Notes under the pieces: generated by a model
What the model was told of the DNA's origin: nothing
Database searches by the model: none
Seen by the model: only the letters and a program-made list of their open reading frames with translations
Translations under genes and position numbers: made by a program
Shown: piece by piece, positions 1 to 7,990 of the stretch
Layout of the letters: each line of letters starts with the position of its first letter
Position numbering within the stretch: the stretch's first letter is position 1
From: a bacterium
Lineage (GTDB): Bacteria > Planctomycetota > Planctomycetia > Pirellulales > Pirellulaceae
Direction of reading: 5' to 3'
Length of the DNA stretch: 23,648 nucleotides
Assembly: GCA_030432015.1 (NCBI GenBank)
Contig: JAUIHJ010000016.1
Coordinates: 1 to 23,648 of the forward strand

Positions 1-206
1 TGCCGACCCACCGACAGTGTGGTTATTTTGCTCGACGCACCCGAATTCGTCACGATTCGACGAGACGCGTGTCGCGCCGTCACTTGGCGGGCAATCCGCG
101 TTCGGATAGATTTGGGAAACCCCTTTTGTCTGGCGTGACTGCTGCCATTTGAGTTGCGTTTCGCCCCACGCATGCCGCGCCCGGCCCATTTTTTGCAGAT
201 TCCCGC

Positions 207-1082
207 ATGTCGTTTCGGATCAACCGATTACCGCGTCCACTCGAAAACGCCACCCGGGGATGGGGTGGTTCGGCGCGGGGAATGTGGCTTGGATATTTCA
301 CCAGCGGAGCGGCCCACTTGGCTGGCGGACTCCTGCTGGGCTCGTTTTGGGGCGTCTCTCTGGTGGAACTTGTGCCACCACCGCACGGCCTGAATGCGAT
401 TGAATTGACCGCGACGCAGGTCGTGGCGGTTGATGCCACGCTGGTCGAAGAAGTCTCCGAACCGACACCGCCGGTGGCAACGTTGAGCCTGACACCGGCG
501 GAGGTGGCCGCCGGTCGCATTCGCGCGGCGCGGCGCCAGGTGCAGAGCCCGGTCGGAGAAATGTCACCGGCCGCGCTGCAGGTTGAACAACCCGACACCG
601 GTGAGGCGTCAGCAACACATGGCCACGAAGCGTCGTCTCCGCTGGATGATGTTACCGTTGCCCGTGTCGCACCCCGTGTGGAGGTTGACGTCGAACCCGA
701 GCCCGCACGTGTTTGGAATAAAACGGCGGTTGTCCGACCACCGGCGACGCCGGCAACCGCGGCGTCCCCGTCCCTGCCGTCAGTCCAACAGCAGGGACAG
801 GACGCGGCATCGCCGCAGAAGGTTTTTAGTCCGACACCGGAGTACCCGGCCAGCGCCCTTCGCGAGGGCATCACCGGGCGCGTGGTGTTGCGCGTGACGG
901 TGGATGCAGATGGCAAGGTCACCGCCGCGAGCGTCTTGACGTCCAGTGGTCATGCGATTCTCGATGACGCTGCCCTCGCCGGCGTCCAGCAATGGCGTTT
1001 TCAACCTGCCCGGCGATTAGGCGTTGCCATTGCCAAAGATATCGCTGTCCCGATGACGTTTCAGATCGACCAGCCGCGCTAG
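207..1082 (+). CDS. tonB: TonB-family energy transducer (291 aa)
   Basis: This protein couples the inner-membrane proton motive force to outer-membrane TonB-dependent receptors. Residues about 27-56 form one hydrophobic segment that would anchor it in the inner membrane. A long Pro/Val/Glu-rich periplasmic spacer follows (about 60-200). The TonB C-terminal domain (about 205-288) shows the typical EYPASALREGITGRVVLRV block, a D-GKV turn and the WRFQPA strand near the end. The length is normal for the family. I see no good Shine-Dalgarno sequence before the ATG at 207; the in-frame ATG at 282, just before the membrane segment, is an alternative start. The gene converges on the BtuB-like receptor gene, with only 9 bp between the stop codons, which suggests that receptor as a partner. 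ExbB and ExbD are not in the window. The first 206 bases hold no recognisable gene. Confidence 0.9.
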   Translation: MSFRINRLPRPLENATRGWGGSARGMWLGYFTSGAAHLAGGLLLGSFWGVSLVELVPPPHGLNAIELTATQVVAVDATLVEEVSEPTPPVATLSLTPAEVAAGRIRAARRQVQSPVGEMSPAALQVEQPDTGEASATHGHEASSPLDDVTVARVAPRVEVDVEPEPARVWNKTAVVRPPATPATAASPSLPSVQQQGQDAASPQKVFSPTPEYPASALREGITGRVVLRVTVDADGKVTAASVLTSSGHAILDDAALAGVQQWRFQPARRLGVAIAKDIAVPMTFQIDQPR

Positions 1083-1091
1083 GCGACGCGC

Positions 1092-3212
1092 CTATTGCGT
1101 GAAGGTCACGCCCGCGTAGCCCGCGATTCCCGGTGTCGCGAAGCCGAACACCTGTTCGTAATCCATATCCGTGACGTTGTCCATTCTGGCGAACAGCCCC
1201 CAGTTGTCGTTAATACGATACGAGCCACTCAGGTCGAGCGTGACATACTGAGGCAGCGTCGTCACATCGGTCACCCCGAAGTCGTTGCGCGTGCCGATGT
1301 AGAGGAGGTACGCGTTGAAGGACGCCCGATCATCGCAAAAACGGTGATGCGCATTGAGGCTCGCCTTGTTCCGCGGCCGTCGCAGGAGTTGCGTATCGGT
1401 GATCAGGTTTTCGGTGTCCGTATACGTGTAGGAAGCAGAAAGTGATGTCGCGTCCGTTAGCTGCAGCGACGCCGTGACCTCGACCCCCATTGATTCCGCC
1501 AGACCGACGTTTCTCAGGCTGAAGGTTGGGAAGTCGAAGACGATCAGGTTGCGGTAGTCATTGCGAAAGTAAGTGACATCCAACGCCAGATCGCCGCAAA
1601 ACCACTCTTGTCCGATCCCCACATCCCACCCCTTGCTGAATTCAGGTAGCAAGGAAGGATCGCCGAGAAAGAAAAAGCTCGAGCTTTGAGCTACCGACGG
1701 CGCTTTGAAGCCACGCCCGATACTGCCATGCACGTTCGTGCCGGTTTCATCGATGCGAAACAATTGAGTAAAGCGATAGGTCTGCGCGGTGCCGGCCGTG
1801 CTGTGATCGTCCCAGCGGACACCGATGGTGGTGAAGGCACGATCCCAGCAACTGAATTGATCCTGGACGTACATGCCTTTGAGATGCCTGGGAATCTTGG
1901 GAGTCGTCGAGGTACTCGCCTCTTCATGCCAATAGTCGACCCCGACGGTTAATGAATTCGTGTCCGTGATCTGCAGGTTGCCCTGCCAATCAACCTGCTG
2001 AAAGTCCCCGTCGAATTCCGGCACGCCAAACAGACCAGGATCCGTGTCGATGCGGTTGTAGTCGGTCTGGCTGAAGCCAACCTTGCTGCGGAACATGCCG
2101 TCGGCATGCTCCGACTCGGCTTGCAGTCGCTGAAAGAACTGCTGTTGGCGGTTTTCGCGAATGAGGTTGTCGACCAGGAATCCGTCCGCTTCGGCATCCG
2201 AATCGGAATAGCGAAAAACGTAGTCGATGTTCAAGGTTTCGTTCACGTTCCAGCCCATGCGACCGGAGATCGCGGCGTTTTGAAAGCCGTCTCGCTCGAC
2301 GCCGCCAAACCGACTGCTGACCGCGGTGATGCCGTCTGCATCAAAATACGAAGCGGAGAAGGAATAATATTTTCGATCGTCGCCGCCGCTGACTCCGATC
2401 CGTTCCTGATGGGTTCCGAAACTGCCGCCCATCCCGCTCGCGCGAAAGGTCATCGGACCTTCACCCCGCTTGGTGATAATGTTAATCACGCCACCGATGG
2501 CGTCGGAACCATACACCATGCTTTGCGGGCCTCGGACCACTTCGATCCGCTCGATGTTGTCAACCGTGAGCGACGAGAAATCGAAGCCTCGGTTCGGCGA
2601 ACTGGGGTCGTTCAGCGAGATTCCATCCAAGAGCACCTTGGTGTGCTCGGAGTTTCCGCCGCGGATGAACACGGACGCTTGCCGGCCTGGACCTCCCGCC
2701 TGAACGACATCCAACCCCGGCACACTGCGGAGGACTTCGAGCACGGTGGACTGGCGCCGCTCCTGAATTTGCTCGCCGGAAATGACGGTGATCGACGTCG
2801 CATTTTCCCCTGCGGATGTCTCGCCCCGCGACGGCGTGACCAGGGTGTCGTCGCTCAGGGGGTTGGCCGGAAAGGGATCGGGACGGCCTGTCACCACAGT
2901 GTCAGGCAACTCGATCAGCGGTTCGTCCGCCGGTTCGTCCTGGGGTTCGTCCTGCACGTTGACCGGCAGGATGATTGGCATGTCGGGAGTTGGTTGTTGG
3001 CCTTGGAGTTGCCCTAGGGGGACGCAGCAGGCGGTCAGCCAGCAGGCAAGTGTCGTAGTGCTGATCCATGTACAAGAAACAGGTGACGGATGGTTTCGTC
3101 GCTGCCTGCGCCCCAGGGCAAAAGGCCACGCCTTGGCCTGTGTTGCGACGACCAGCATGATTCGATCGGTGCGAAGCTGTGACCCTTGTCCGATCCTTGA
3201 GTGTTGACGCAT
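1092..3212 (-). CDS. btuB: TonB-dependent outer-membrane receptor, BtuB-like (cobalamin uptake)
   Basis: This is an outer-membrane beta-barrel receptor, most likely for cobalamin or another corrinoid. Numbered from the ATG at 3212 (706 aa), a hydrophobic export signal lies at about 48-67, a TonB-box-like DTVVTG at 104-109, and the plug domain at about 136-250. The plug contains the strands SVFIRGGNSEHTKVLLDG and VRGPQSMVYGSDAIGGVIN, both typical of BtuB-type plugs. The barrel follows and ends in aromatic, alternating strands (AGYAGVTFTQ). The start at 3212 was chosen because GGAAGGAAG sits 9 bases upstream. The reading frame is open to an ATG at 3260, but that lies 4 bases behind the riboswitch without a ribosome binding site. 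The ATG at 3158 is a second alternative and would give a shorter signal region. Substrate assignment rests mainly on the cobalamin riboswitch directly upstream. Confidence 0.88.
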   Translation of the reverse strand: MRQHSRIGQGSQLRTDRIMLVVATQAKAWPFALGRRQRRNHPSPVSCTWISTTTLACWLTACCVPLGQLQGQQPTPDMPIILPVNVQDEPQDEPADEPLIELPDTVVTGRPDPFPANPLSDDTLVTPSRGETSAGENATSITVISGEQIQERRQSTVLEVLRSVPGLDVVQAGGPGRQASVFIRGGNSEHTKVLLDGISLNDPSSPNRGFDFSSLTVDNIERIEVVRGPQSMVYGSDAIGGVINIITKRGEGPMTFRASGMGGSFGTHQERIGVSGGDDRKYYSFSASYFDADGITAVSSRFGGVERDGFQNAAISGRMGWNVNETLNIDYVFRYSDSDAEADGFLVDNLIRENRQQQFFQRLQAESEHADGMFRSKVGFSQTDYNRIDTDPGLFGVPEFDGDFQQVDWQGNLQITDTNSLTVGVDYWHEEASTSTTPKIPRHLKGMYVQDQFSCWDRAFTTIGVRWDDHSTAGTAQTYRFTQLFRIDETGTNVHGSIGRGFKAPSVAQSSSFFFLGDPSLLPEFSKGWDVGIGQEWFCGDLALDVTYFRNDYRNLIVFDFPTFSLRNVGLAESMGVEVTASLQLTDATSLSASYTYTDTENLITDTQLLRRPRNKASLNAHHRFCDDRASFNAYLLYIGTRNDFGVTDVTTLPQYVTLDLSGSYRINDNWGLFARMDNVTDMDYEQVFGFATPGIAGYAGVTFTQ

Positions 3213-3221
3213 TGTCTTCGA

Positions 3222-3240
3222 CTTCCTTCCGCGAGGAATT
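3222..3240 (-). promoter_or_regulatory. Ribosome binding site inside a small hairpin (riboswitch expression platform)
   Basis: On the minus strand TTCC (3238-3235), loop TCGC and GGAA (3230-3227) form a small stem-loop. Its 3' arm is the first half of the Shine-Dalgarno sequence GGAAGGAAG (3230-3222), 9 bases before the ATG at 3212. The stretch TCGCGG (3234-3229) is the exact complement of CCGCGA (3362-3357) in the conserved riboswitch loop. This is the arrangement expected for the L5-L13 kissing interaction of cobalamin riboswitches, which would hide the ribosome binding site when cobalamin is bound. The complementarity is seen; the function is inferred. Confidence 0.55.
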
Positions 3241-3264
3241 TGGAGAACGTGCAATGTCATTACC

Positions 3265-3446
3265 GGACCAGGTATCCTGGCTCGAGTTCATCCTAGGCCG
3301 GCCTTCCCAGTTACCGCAGCAACCAGTGGCAGATTCGGCTTTCGTCACTCTTACAGTCGCGGGACGGCGGGAGAATTGCACTCCGCTTCCCTGAATTCCG
3401 GTAATCGCCTGTTTCGACAGGCCCCCCGTTCGCAAGACCTTGGTCC
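3265..3446 (-). promoter_or_regulatory. Cobalamin riboswitch (B12 element, RF00174-like)
   Basis: Read on the minus strand, this leader has the conserved parts of a cobalamin riboswitch in the right order. Closing stem P1 pairs GGACCA (3446-3441) with TGGTCC (3270-3265) and continues GGT/ACC around a bulged A. The core GGGAAGCGGAGTGCAATTC runs from about 3391, followed by GTCCCGCGACTGTAA (about 3365-3351). Then come the GCCACTG element (3330-3324) with its partner GGGAAGGCC (about 3308-3300), and finally the B12 box AGCCAGGATACCTGG (3282-3268). The total length of about 182 nt is usual. It lies 52 bases before the chosen start of the BtuB-like receptor, so it should repress receptor synthesis when cobalamin is plentiful. 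No U-rich terminator follows, which favours control of translation. Confidence 0.93.
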
Positions 3447-3571
3447 AGCAAAGGGCTATCTGGTTGTATCGGTTGATTCGATAGAATCGGTGATCGTGGC
3501 TACCCGATTCCGGTTGGGTAGAATACGTTGGCTTATCCGTTCCGGAGAAATCAGTCCAGAAAAGCAGGGCC

Positions 3572-4711
3572 ATGCAACAGATTTACCTTGACTACAACGC
3601 GACGACGCCGATTGCCCCCAGCATCCAGGAGGCCATGCTGCCCTACCTGAGTGAACACTACGGAAATCCATCGAGCACGCATTCGTTGGGCCGGGCCGCA
3701 TTGGCGGGGATCGAAGATGCACGTGGGCGGGTCGCGGCGTTGTTGGGGGCCGATCGTGACGAGATTATCTTCACCTCGGGGGGGACGGAGGCTAACAATC
3801 TCGCCCTTCAAGGTATGTTGCTGCGAGATGTTCCGACCAAGACCGGGCACCTCATCACAACCGACATCGAACACCCGGCCATCATTGAACCCGCGAAACA
3901 TCTTCAACGCTTGGGCATTGCGGTGACATTCGTCAAGGCGAACCGCCAGGGGGTCGTTGAACCGGAGGCGATCGAAGCGGCGTTGCGACCTGACACGCGG
4001 CTGGTCAGTGTCATGCATGCCAACAACGAAACGGGCGTTATTCAACCCATCCGCCAGATCTCGGAACTCTGCCGCGCCAATAACGTCCCGGTCCACACCG
4101 ACGCGGCTCAAACCGTCGGCAAGATTCGCACCATGGTCCAGGAAATGGGTGTCGATATGCTTTCCATCGCCGGTCACAAGATCTACGCACCCAAGGGAGT
4201 GGGCGCGCTATACGTCAATCGGTCGATACCTCTTGAACCGGTCCTCCAGGGTGCAGGACACGAAAATGGCCTCCGCCCGGGAACGGAAAACACACCTTAT
4301 ATTGTGGCCTTGGGACAGGCCTGCTCGCTGGTGCGCAAGGCACTCGACGAATCGGGCGACCGAATGGCAATGCTGCGTGATCGACTGCTGTCCCGATTGC
4401 GCGAAGAAATCGGACCGCGGCTCGGCCTTAACGGACAGAAGTCCGAGCGGCTGCCGAACACGCTCAGCGTCAATTTTCCCGGTGTCGTTGGTGCTGACCT
4501 GTTGGCGCGGATCCCGGAACTTTGTGCTTCGACCGGTTCCGCCTGCCATAGCGGAATGACTCGCGTGTCACCCACGCTCGCCGCCATGGGGGTGACCCCT
4601 GAAATCGCGCAGGGCACCGTCCGCCTGAGTGTTGGCTGGTACACGTCGGAAGAGCAGATCGACCGGGCCGCCGAGTTGTTGATCGGCGCGTGGGAAGCGC
4701 TGGTAGATTGA
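3572..4711 (+). CDS. Cysteine desulfurase / selenocysteine lyase-like PLP enzyme (379 aa)
   Basis: This is a class V aminotransferase-fold enzyme that removes sulfur (or selenium) from cysteine (or selenocysteine) to supply Fe-S cluster, thiocofactor or selenium metabolism. The N-terminus IYLDYNATTPI and GNPSSTH are typical of NifS/IscS proteins. His101 (DIEHPAI), the HTDAAQ motif with Asp177 and Gln180, and the PLP-binding Lys203 (AGHKIYAPKG) are all present. RPGTENTP lies at about 235-242 and the catalytic Cys325 in STGSACHSG. ACHSG instead of the usual ACTSG, the GAGHENGLRPGTENTP block and the RLSVGWYTSEEQID ending recall selenocysteine lyases. No scaffold gene (iscU) or selenium gene is adjacent. 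It is transcribed away from the riboswitch; only about 125 bp separate its ATG from the riboswitch. The ribosome binding site is weak (AGCAGGG). The general family is certain; the in vivo substrate is open. Confidence 0.92.
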   Translation: MQQIYLDYNATTPIAPSIQEAMLPYLSEHYGNPSSTHSLGRAALAGIEDARGRVAALLGADRDEIIFTSGGTEANNLALQGMLLRDVPTKTGHLITTDIEHPAIIEPAKHLQRLGIAVTFVKANRQGVVEPEAIEAALRPDTRLVSVMHANNETGVIQPIRQISELCRANNVPVHTDAAQTVGKIRTMVQEMGVDMLSIAGHKIYAPKGVGALYVNRSIPLEPVLQGAGHENGLRPGTENTPYIVALGQACSLVRKALDESGDRMAMLRDRLLSRLREEIGPRLGLNGQKSERLPNTLSVNFPGVVGADLLARIPELCASTGSACHSGMTRVSPTLAAMGVTPEIAQGTVRLSVGWYTSEEQIDRAAELLIGAWEALVD

Positions 4712-4797
4712 GTTGCGGGGCCAGCGATTCCCCCGGTCGGCAGGCTGGGCGGGTGACGGTCACGCCTCCGCCATTCGCAGCGGCTGACACGCCGATC

Positions 4798-4818
4798 GCG
4801 GCGGAATGTTGCCGCCGC
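4798..4818. terminator. Hairpin between convergent genes
   Basis: GCGGCGG (4798-4804) and CCGCCGC (4812-4818) form a perfect 7-bp stem with a 7-base loop in the 120-bp gap between the converging PLP enzyme and RND transporter genes. There is no T-run on either side, so it is not a classical intrinsic terminator. It may stop or stabilise transcripts from both directions. Confidence 0.4.
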
Positions 4819-4831
4819 CCAACACCTTAAC

Positions 4832-7800
4832 TTACGACGCTTCCAACATGGGCGGCTGGGACGAATCGGTTGACGAATCAGAGTCGCCGGAATGGACGTC
4901 ATCGTCTTCACTCTCATGCGTGTGATCGCGCCGCCAAACGCCGGCAACTCGCTTGACGAGGAGGCCAAAATCGTCGACCAGACTGTACATCACGGGGATG
5001 ACGACCAGCGTCAGCAGCGTCGACGTGATCATTCCGCCGACGACACAAGTACCCATCGGGGCGCGGGTCTCCGCACCGGCCCCCAGGCCAAGCACCAGCG
5101 GTGACATCCCGGCGATGGTCGAGAATGCGGTCATCAAAATCGGCCGCAGTCGAACCGGACCGGCACGCAGCAAAGCGGCTGTTTTGTCGAGCCCTGACTG
5201 CCGCAGGGTGTTGGTGTAGTCGACCAGCAAGATGCCGTTTTTGGTCACCAGGCCCATCAGCATGATCATGCCGATCATGCTGAAGATATTCAGCGTTCGC
5301 CCGGTCATTGCCAAGCCGCCCAACGCGCCGCAAATCGACAGCGGCAGCGAGAGCATGATAGTAAATGGATGCACGAAGCTCTCGAACTGTGCGGCGAGAA
5401 TCATGTAGATCAGGACGATCGCGAGCATCAGACTGAAGTTGATGCTGGCAAACGATTCCGCCATCATGTCGCCAGCACCGGTAAACGCGGTCGTTACTCC
5501 GTCCGGCAATGTGATCCCCTGCGCGATTGCAGTAACGTCCGCGATTGCCGCTCCGAGCGGCTTGGATGCTTCCAGGTTGGCCATAATGGTGACTTGGCGC
5601 TGGCGATCCTGGCGATCGATCTGGACCGGACCGGTCCCCTCCTGAACGCTGACCAGGTTGCGAAGTTCCACCAGCCCGTCGCGGGCCTTGACGGGCAGGT
5701 CATGAATCGCGTTCGAACGCGCGCGGTCTGAATCGACCAGCCGGATGCGGACATCGTGCGTCTCGCCATCCTCTTCAAACGTGGTGACCTCCTGACCACC
5801 AATCAAGGCCTGTACGGTCTTACCAAGCTCTTCCAGCGAGACACCCAGATTGGCCGCACGTTCGCGATCGATGTCGATGGCGATTTCCGGTTTGCGGGGG
5901 TCGTAGGTCGCGTTCACATCGACGATCCCGTCGACCTGATTCAGCTGACGGATCATCTCTTGGGACAAGGTGTCCAACTGTTCGAGATTGCTGCCGCGAA
6001 GGTTGTATTGCAACGGTGCCGAACGAAAACCACCGCCGCTGACGCGCGGGATCAATTCGACGCTGATCTTCAAATGATCCAGGTCCGCCAGACGCTCGCG
6101 GGCCATCGACATGATCGCAAGCTGCCCGAGGGCGCGTTCCGATTTTTCGGTGAGCTTGACCTGAATCGAGGCCACGTTGACGCGACCCTCGGCGCCGCCG
6201 CCAACGGTCGTGAAGACGTCGACGGTCCCAGGCAGTTCTCGAATCCGACGCTCAATCTCCACCAGCAGCTTGCTCGTCCGTTCAATCGACGAACCGAGCG
6301 GCGCTTCGACTTGGATGTTGAACTGGGCTTCGTCCTGGGCTGGCACAAATTCGGTGCCGATGAACGGCGTAATAAACAGGCTCGCGACCAGCACACCCAG
6401 TGCCGCCAGCATGACCACCAGACGATGGCGCAACGAAAATTTCAGCGTGCCCAGATACGCCGCCTCCAGACCATTCAGGAATCGCTCGATGGTTCCGTAG
6501 ATGCGGCCCTGGCGGTTGGGCAGCTTCAAGACCAGCGAACAGAGCATCGGCGAGAGCGTCACGGCGATAAACGTCGACACGGCGACGGCAAACGCGACGG
6601 TAAGACCGAATTCGTAGAAAAATCGCCCGACGAGACCCTTCATGAACGCTACCGGGATGAAGACGGCACCGATGGCGAGCGACGTCGCAACGACCGCGAA
6701 GCCAATCTCGGAAATACCGGCGATGGCGGCCTCCATCCGCCCCCGACCTTCTTCCAGATGGCGGTACGAATTCTCCAATACCACGATCGAGTCGTCGATG
6801 ATCATGCCGACCGATATCGTCAGTGCCAGCATCGACATCATGTTCATCGTAAAGTCCATGTAGAGCATGAACGAGTACGTTGCAATGATTGTGGTGGGGA
6901 TTGTGATGGCCGCGACAAAGGCCCCCCGAATCGTCCTGAGAAAAACGAGGATAATCAGGACGGCCAGGAATCCTCCCCGCATCAATTCGGTCTGGGCTTC
7001 GTTAATGCTCTGCGCCACAAATACCGACAGATCCTGAGCCAGGATCAGTTGATGACCGGCCGGCAAATGCCCGGAGATCTCCGCCAACTGGCCCTTGACC
7101 GCGGACGCGACCGCCAGCAAGTTCTTGCCCGATTGACGCCGGACAAGCAGCGAGACCGCCCGCTGCCCATTCAGCCGTGACAAGCTCCGATAGTCTTCGG
7201 TGCCATCCTCGACATTGGCCACATCCCGAATGCGGACCGGCGAGCGTCCGTGGTAGGCAATCACCAGGTCGAGAAAATCCTCGACCTGTTCAACTTCGCC
7301 ACGGGTTTTGACCACCAGTTCGCGGTTTTCACTTTCGACGCGACCGCCGGGAAATTCGACGTTCTCATTGCGCAGCGTATCGATGACATCCTGCGTGGCG
7401 ATACCGTAGGCCCGCAAATGGTCCACGCGGAGCCAGACTCGGATTTCACGGTCCTGTCCGCCCACCAGACGCACCGAACCAACTCCTTCAATTCCCTCGA
7501 TCCGTGGCTTCAGTTCGTCATCGGCGTACTCCGTCAATTGCCGAATCGACTTCGGCCCGGAGAGCACGATGGACAGGATCGGCGCGGAATCGGGATCAAA
7601 CTTTTCCACGATCGGCGATTCGATCTGCTGTGGCAGTTCCGCTCGGATGGCCGCCACTTTCTCGCGTACGTCCTGGGCGGCCACGTCGATGCTGCGTTCC
7701 ATCTCGAATTCGACAAAGACCTGCGAAATCCCCTCGGCACTCTCCGATCGCAGCGACTTGATGCCGCTGATCGTGTTGACCGATTCTTCGATGACATCGG

Positions 7801-7990
7801 TCACGTCGGTCTCGACCGTTTCCGGATCGGCGCCTTCATATACAACGGTGACCGTGACGATGGGGAAATCAACGTCGGGAAAGAGACTGACGCCGATGCT
7901 GTTGTACGACGTGAGCCCAAACACGACCAATGCCGTGATCATCATGGTCGCGAAGACCGGACGTCGAATGCAGAATTCCGAGATCTTCAC
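4832..7990 (-). CDS. RND (HAE1/AcrB-type) efflux transporter permease (1052 aa)
   Basis: This inner-membrane proton/drug antiporter forms the pump of a tripartite efflux system and would export hydrophobic or amphiphilic compounds through a membrane fusion protein and an outer-membrane channel. It starts with MKISEFCIRRPVFATMM and a first membrane helix (about 13-33), typical of the family. The porter domain carries LFPDVDFPIVTVTVVYEGA. The fourth helix has the proton relay pair Asp399-Asp400 (SVGMIIDDSIVVLEN), equivalent to Asp407/408 of AcrB. The length is normal. The C-terminus ends in an acidic, Ser/Asp-rich tail of about 30 residues. The start is GTG at 7990, and GTGA overlaps the stop of the upstream membrane fusion protein gene, so the two are translationally coupled. 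No TolC-type gene is present in the window. Sequence resemblance is to MdtB/MdtC-like members, but the substrate cannot be deduced. Confidence 0.96.
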   Translation of the reverse strand: MKISEFCIRRPVFATMMITALVVFGLTSYNSIGVSLFPDVDFPIVTVTVVYEGADPETVETDVTDVIEESVNTISGIKSLRSESAEGISQVFVEFEMERSIDVAAQDVREKVAAIRAELPQQIESPIVEKFDPDSAPILSIVLSGPKSIRQLTEYADDELKPRIEGIEGVGSVRLVGGQDREIRVWLRVDHLRAYGIATQDVIDTLRNENVEFPGGRVESENRELVVKTRGEVEQVEDFLDLVIAYHGRSPVRIRDVANVEDGTEDYRSLSRLNGQRAVSLLVRRQSGKNLLAVASAVKGQLAEISGHLPAGHQLILAQDLSVFVAQSINEAQTELMRGGFLAVLIILVFLRTIRGAFVAAITIPTTIIATYSFMLYMDFTMNMMSMLALTISVGMIIDDSIVVLENSYRHLEEGRGRMEAAIAGISEIGFAVVATSLAIGAVFIPVAFMKGLVGRFFYEFGLTVAFAVAVSTFIAVTLSPMLCSLVLKLPNRQGRIYGTIERFLNGLEAAYLGTLKFSLRHRLVVMLAALGVLVASLFITPFIGTEFVPAQDEAQFNIQVEAPLGSSIERTSKLLVEIERRIRELPGTVDVFTTVGGGAEGRVNVASIQVKLTEKSERALGQLAIMSMARERLADLDHLKISVELIPRVSGGGFRSAPLQYNLRGSNLEQLDTLSQEMIRQLNQVDGIVDVNATYDPRKPEIAIDIDRERAANLGVSLEELGKTVQALIGGQEVTTFEEDGETHDVRIRLVDSDRARSNAIHDLPVKARDGLVELRNLVSVQEGTGPVQIDRQDRQRQVTIMANLEASKPLGAAIADVTAIAQGITLPDGVTTAFTGAGDMMAESFASINFSLMLAIVLIYMILAAQFESFVHPFTIMLSLPLSICGALGGLAMTGRTLNIFSMIGMIMLMGLVTKNGILLVDYTNTLRQSGLDKTAALLRAGPVRLRPILMTAFSTIAGMSPLVLGLGAGAETRAPMGTCVVGGMITSTLLTLVVIPVMYSLVDDFGLLVKRVAGVWRRDHTHESEDDDVHSGDSDSSTDSSQPPMLEAS

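Noticed and set aside
80..922. 280-codon open frame on the minus strand across the tonB gene
   Set aside because: TonB motifs on the plus strand are convincing; the minus-strand product is low-complexity Thr/Ser/Ala/Gly without a family.
2106..3017. 303-codon open frame on the plus strand inside the receptor gene
   Set aside because: It is antisense to the plug domain of the BtuB-like receptor and has a His/Asp/Arg-rich composition without domain features.
3213..3260. Upstream extension of the receptor to the ATG at 3260
   Set aside because: That ATG is 4 bases behind the riboswitch P1 stem with no ribosome binding site, and the extension would run through the predicted expression platform. 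GGAAGGAAG supports 3212.
5756..7180. 474-codon open frame on the plus strand inside the RND transporter gene
   Set aside because: It is antisense to a gene with complete family motifs. Its translation is rich in Arg, His, Gln and Asp, has no recognisable domain and is typical of the reverse frame of a GC-rich gene.
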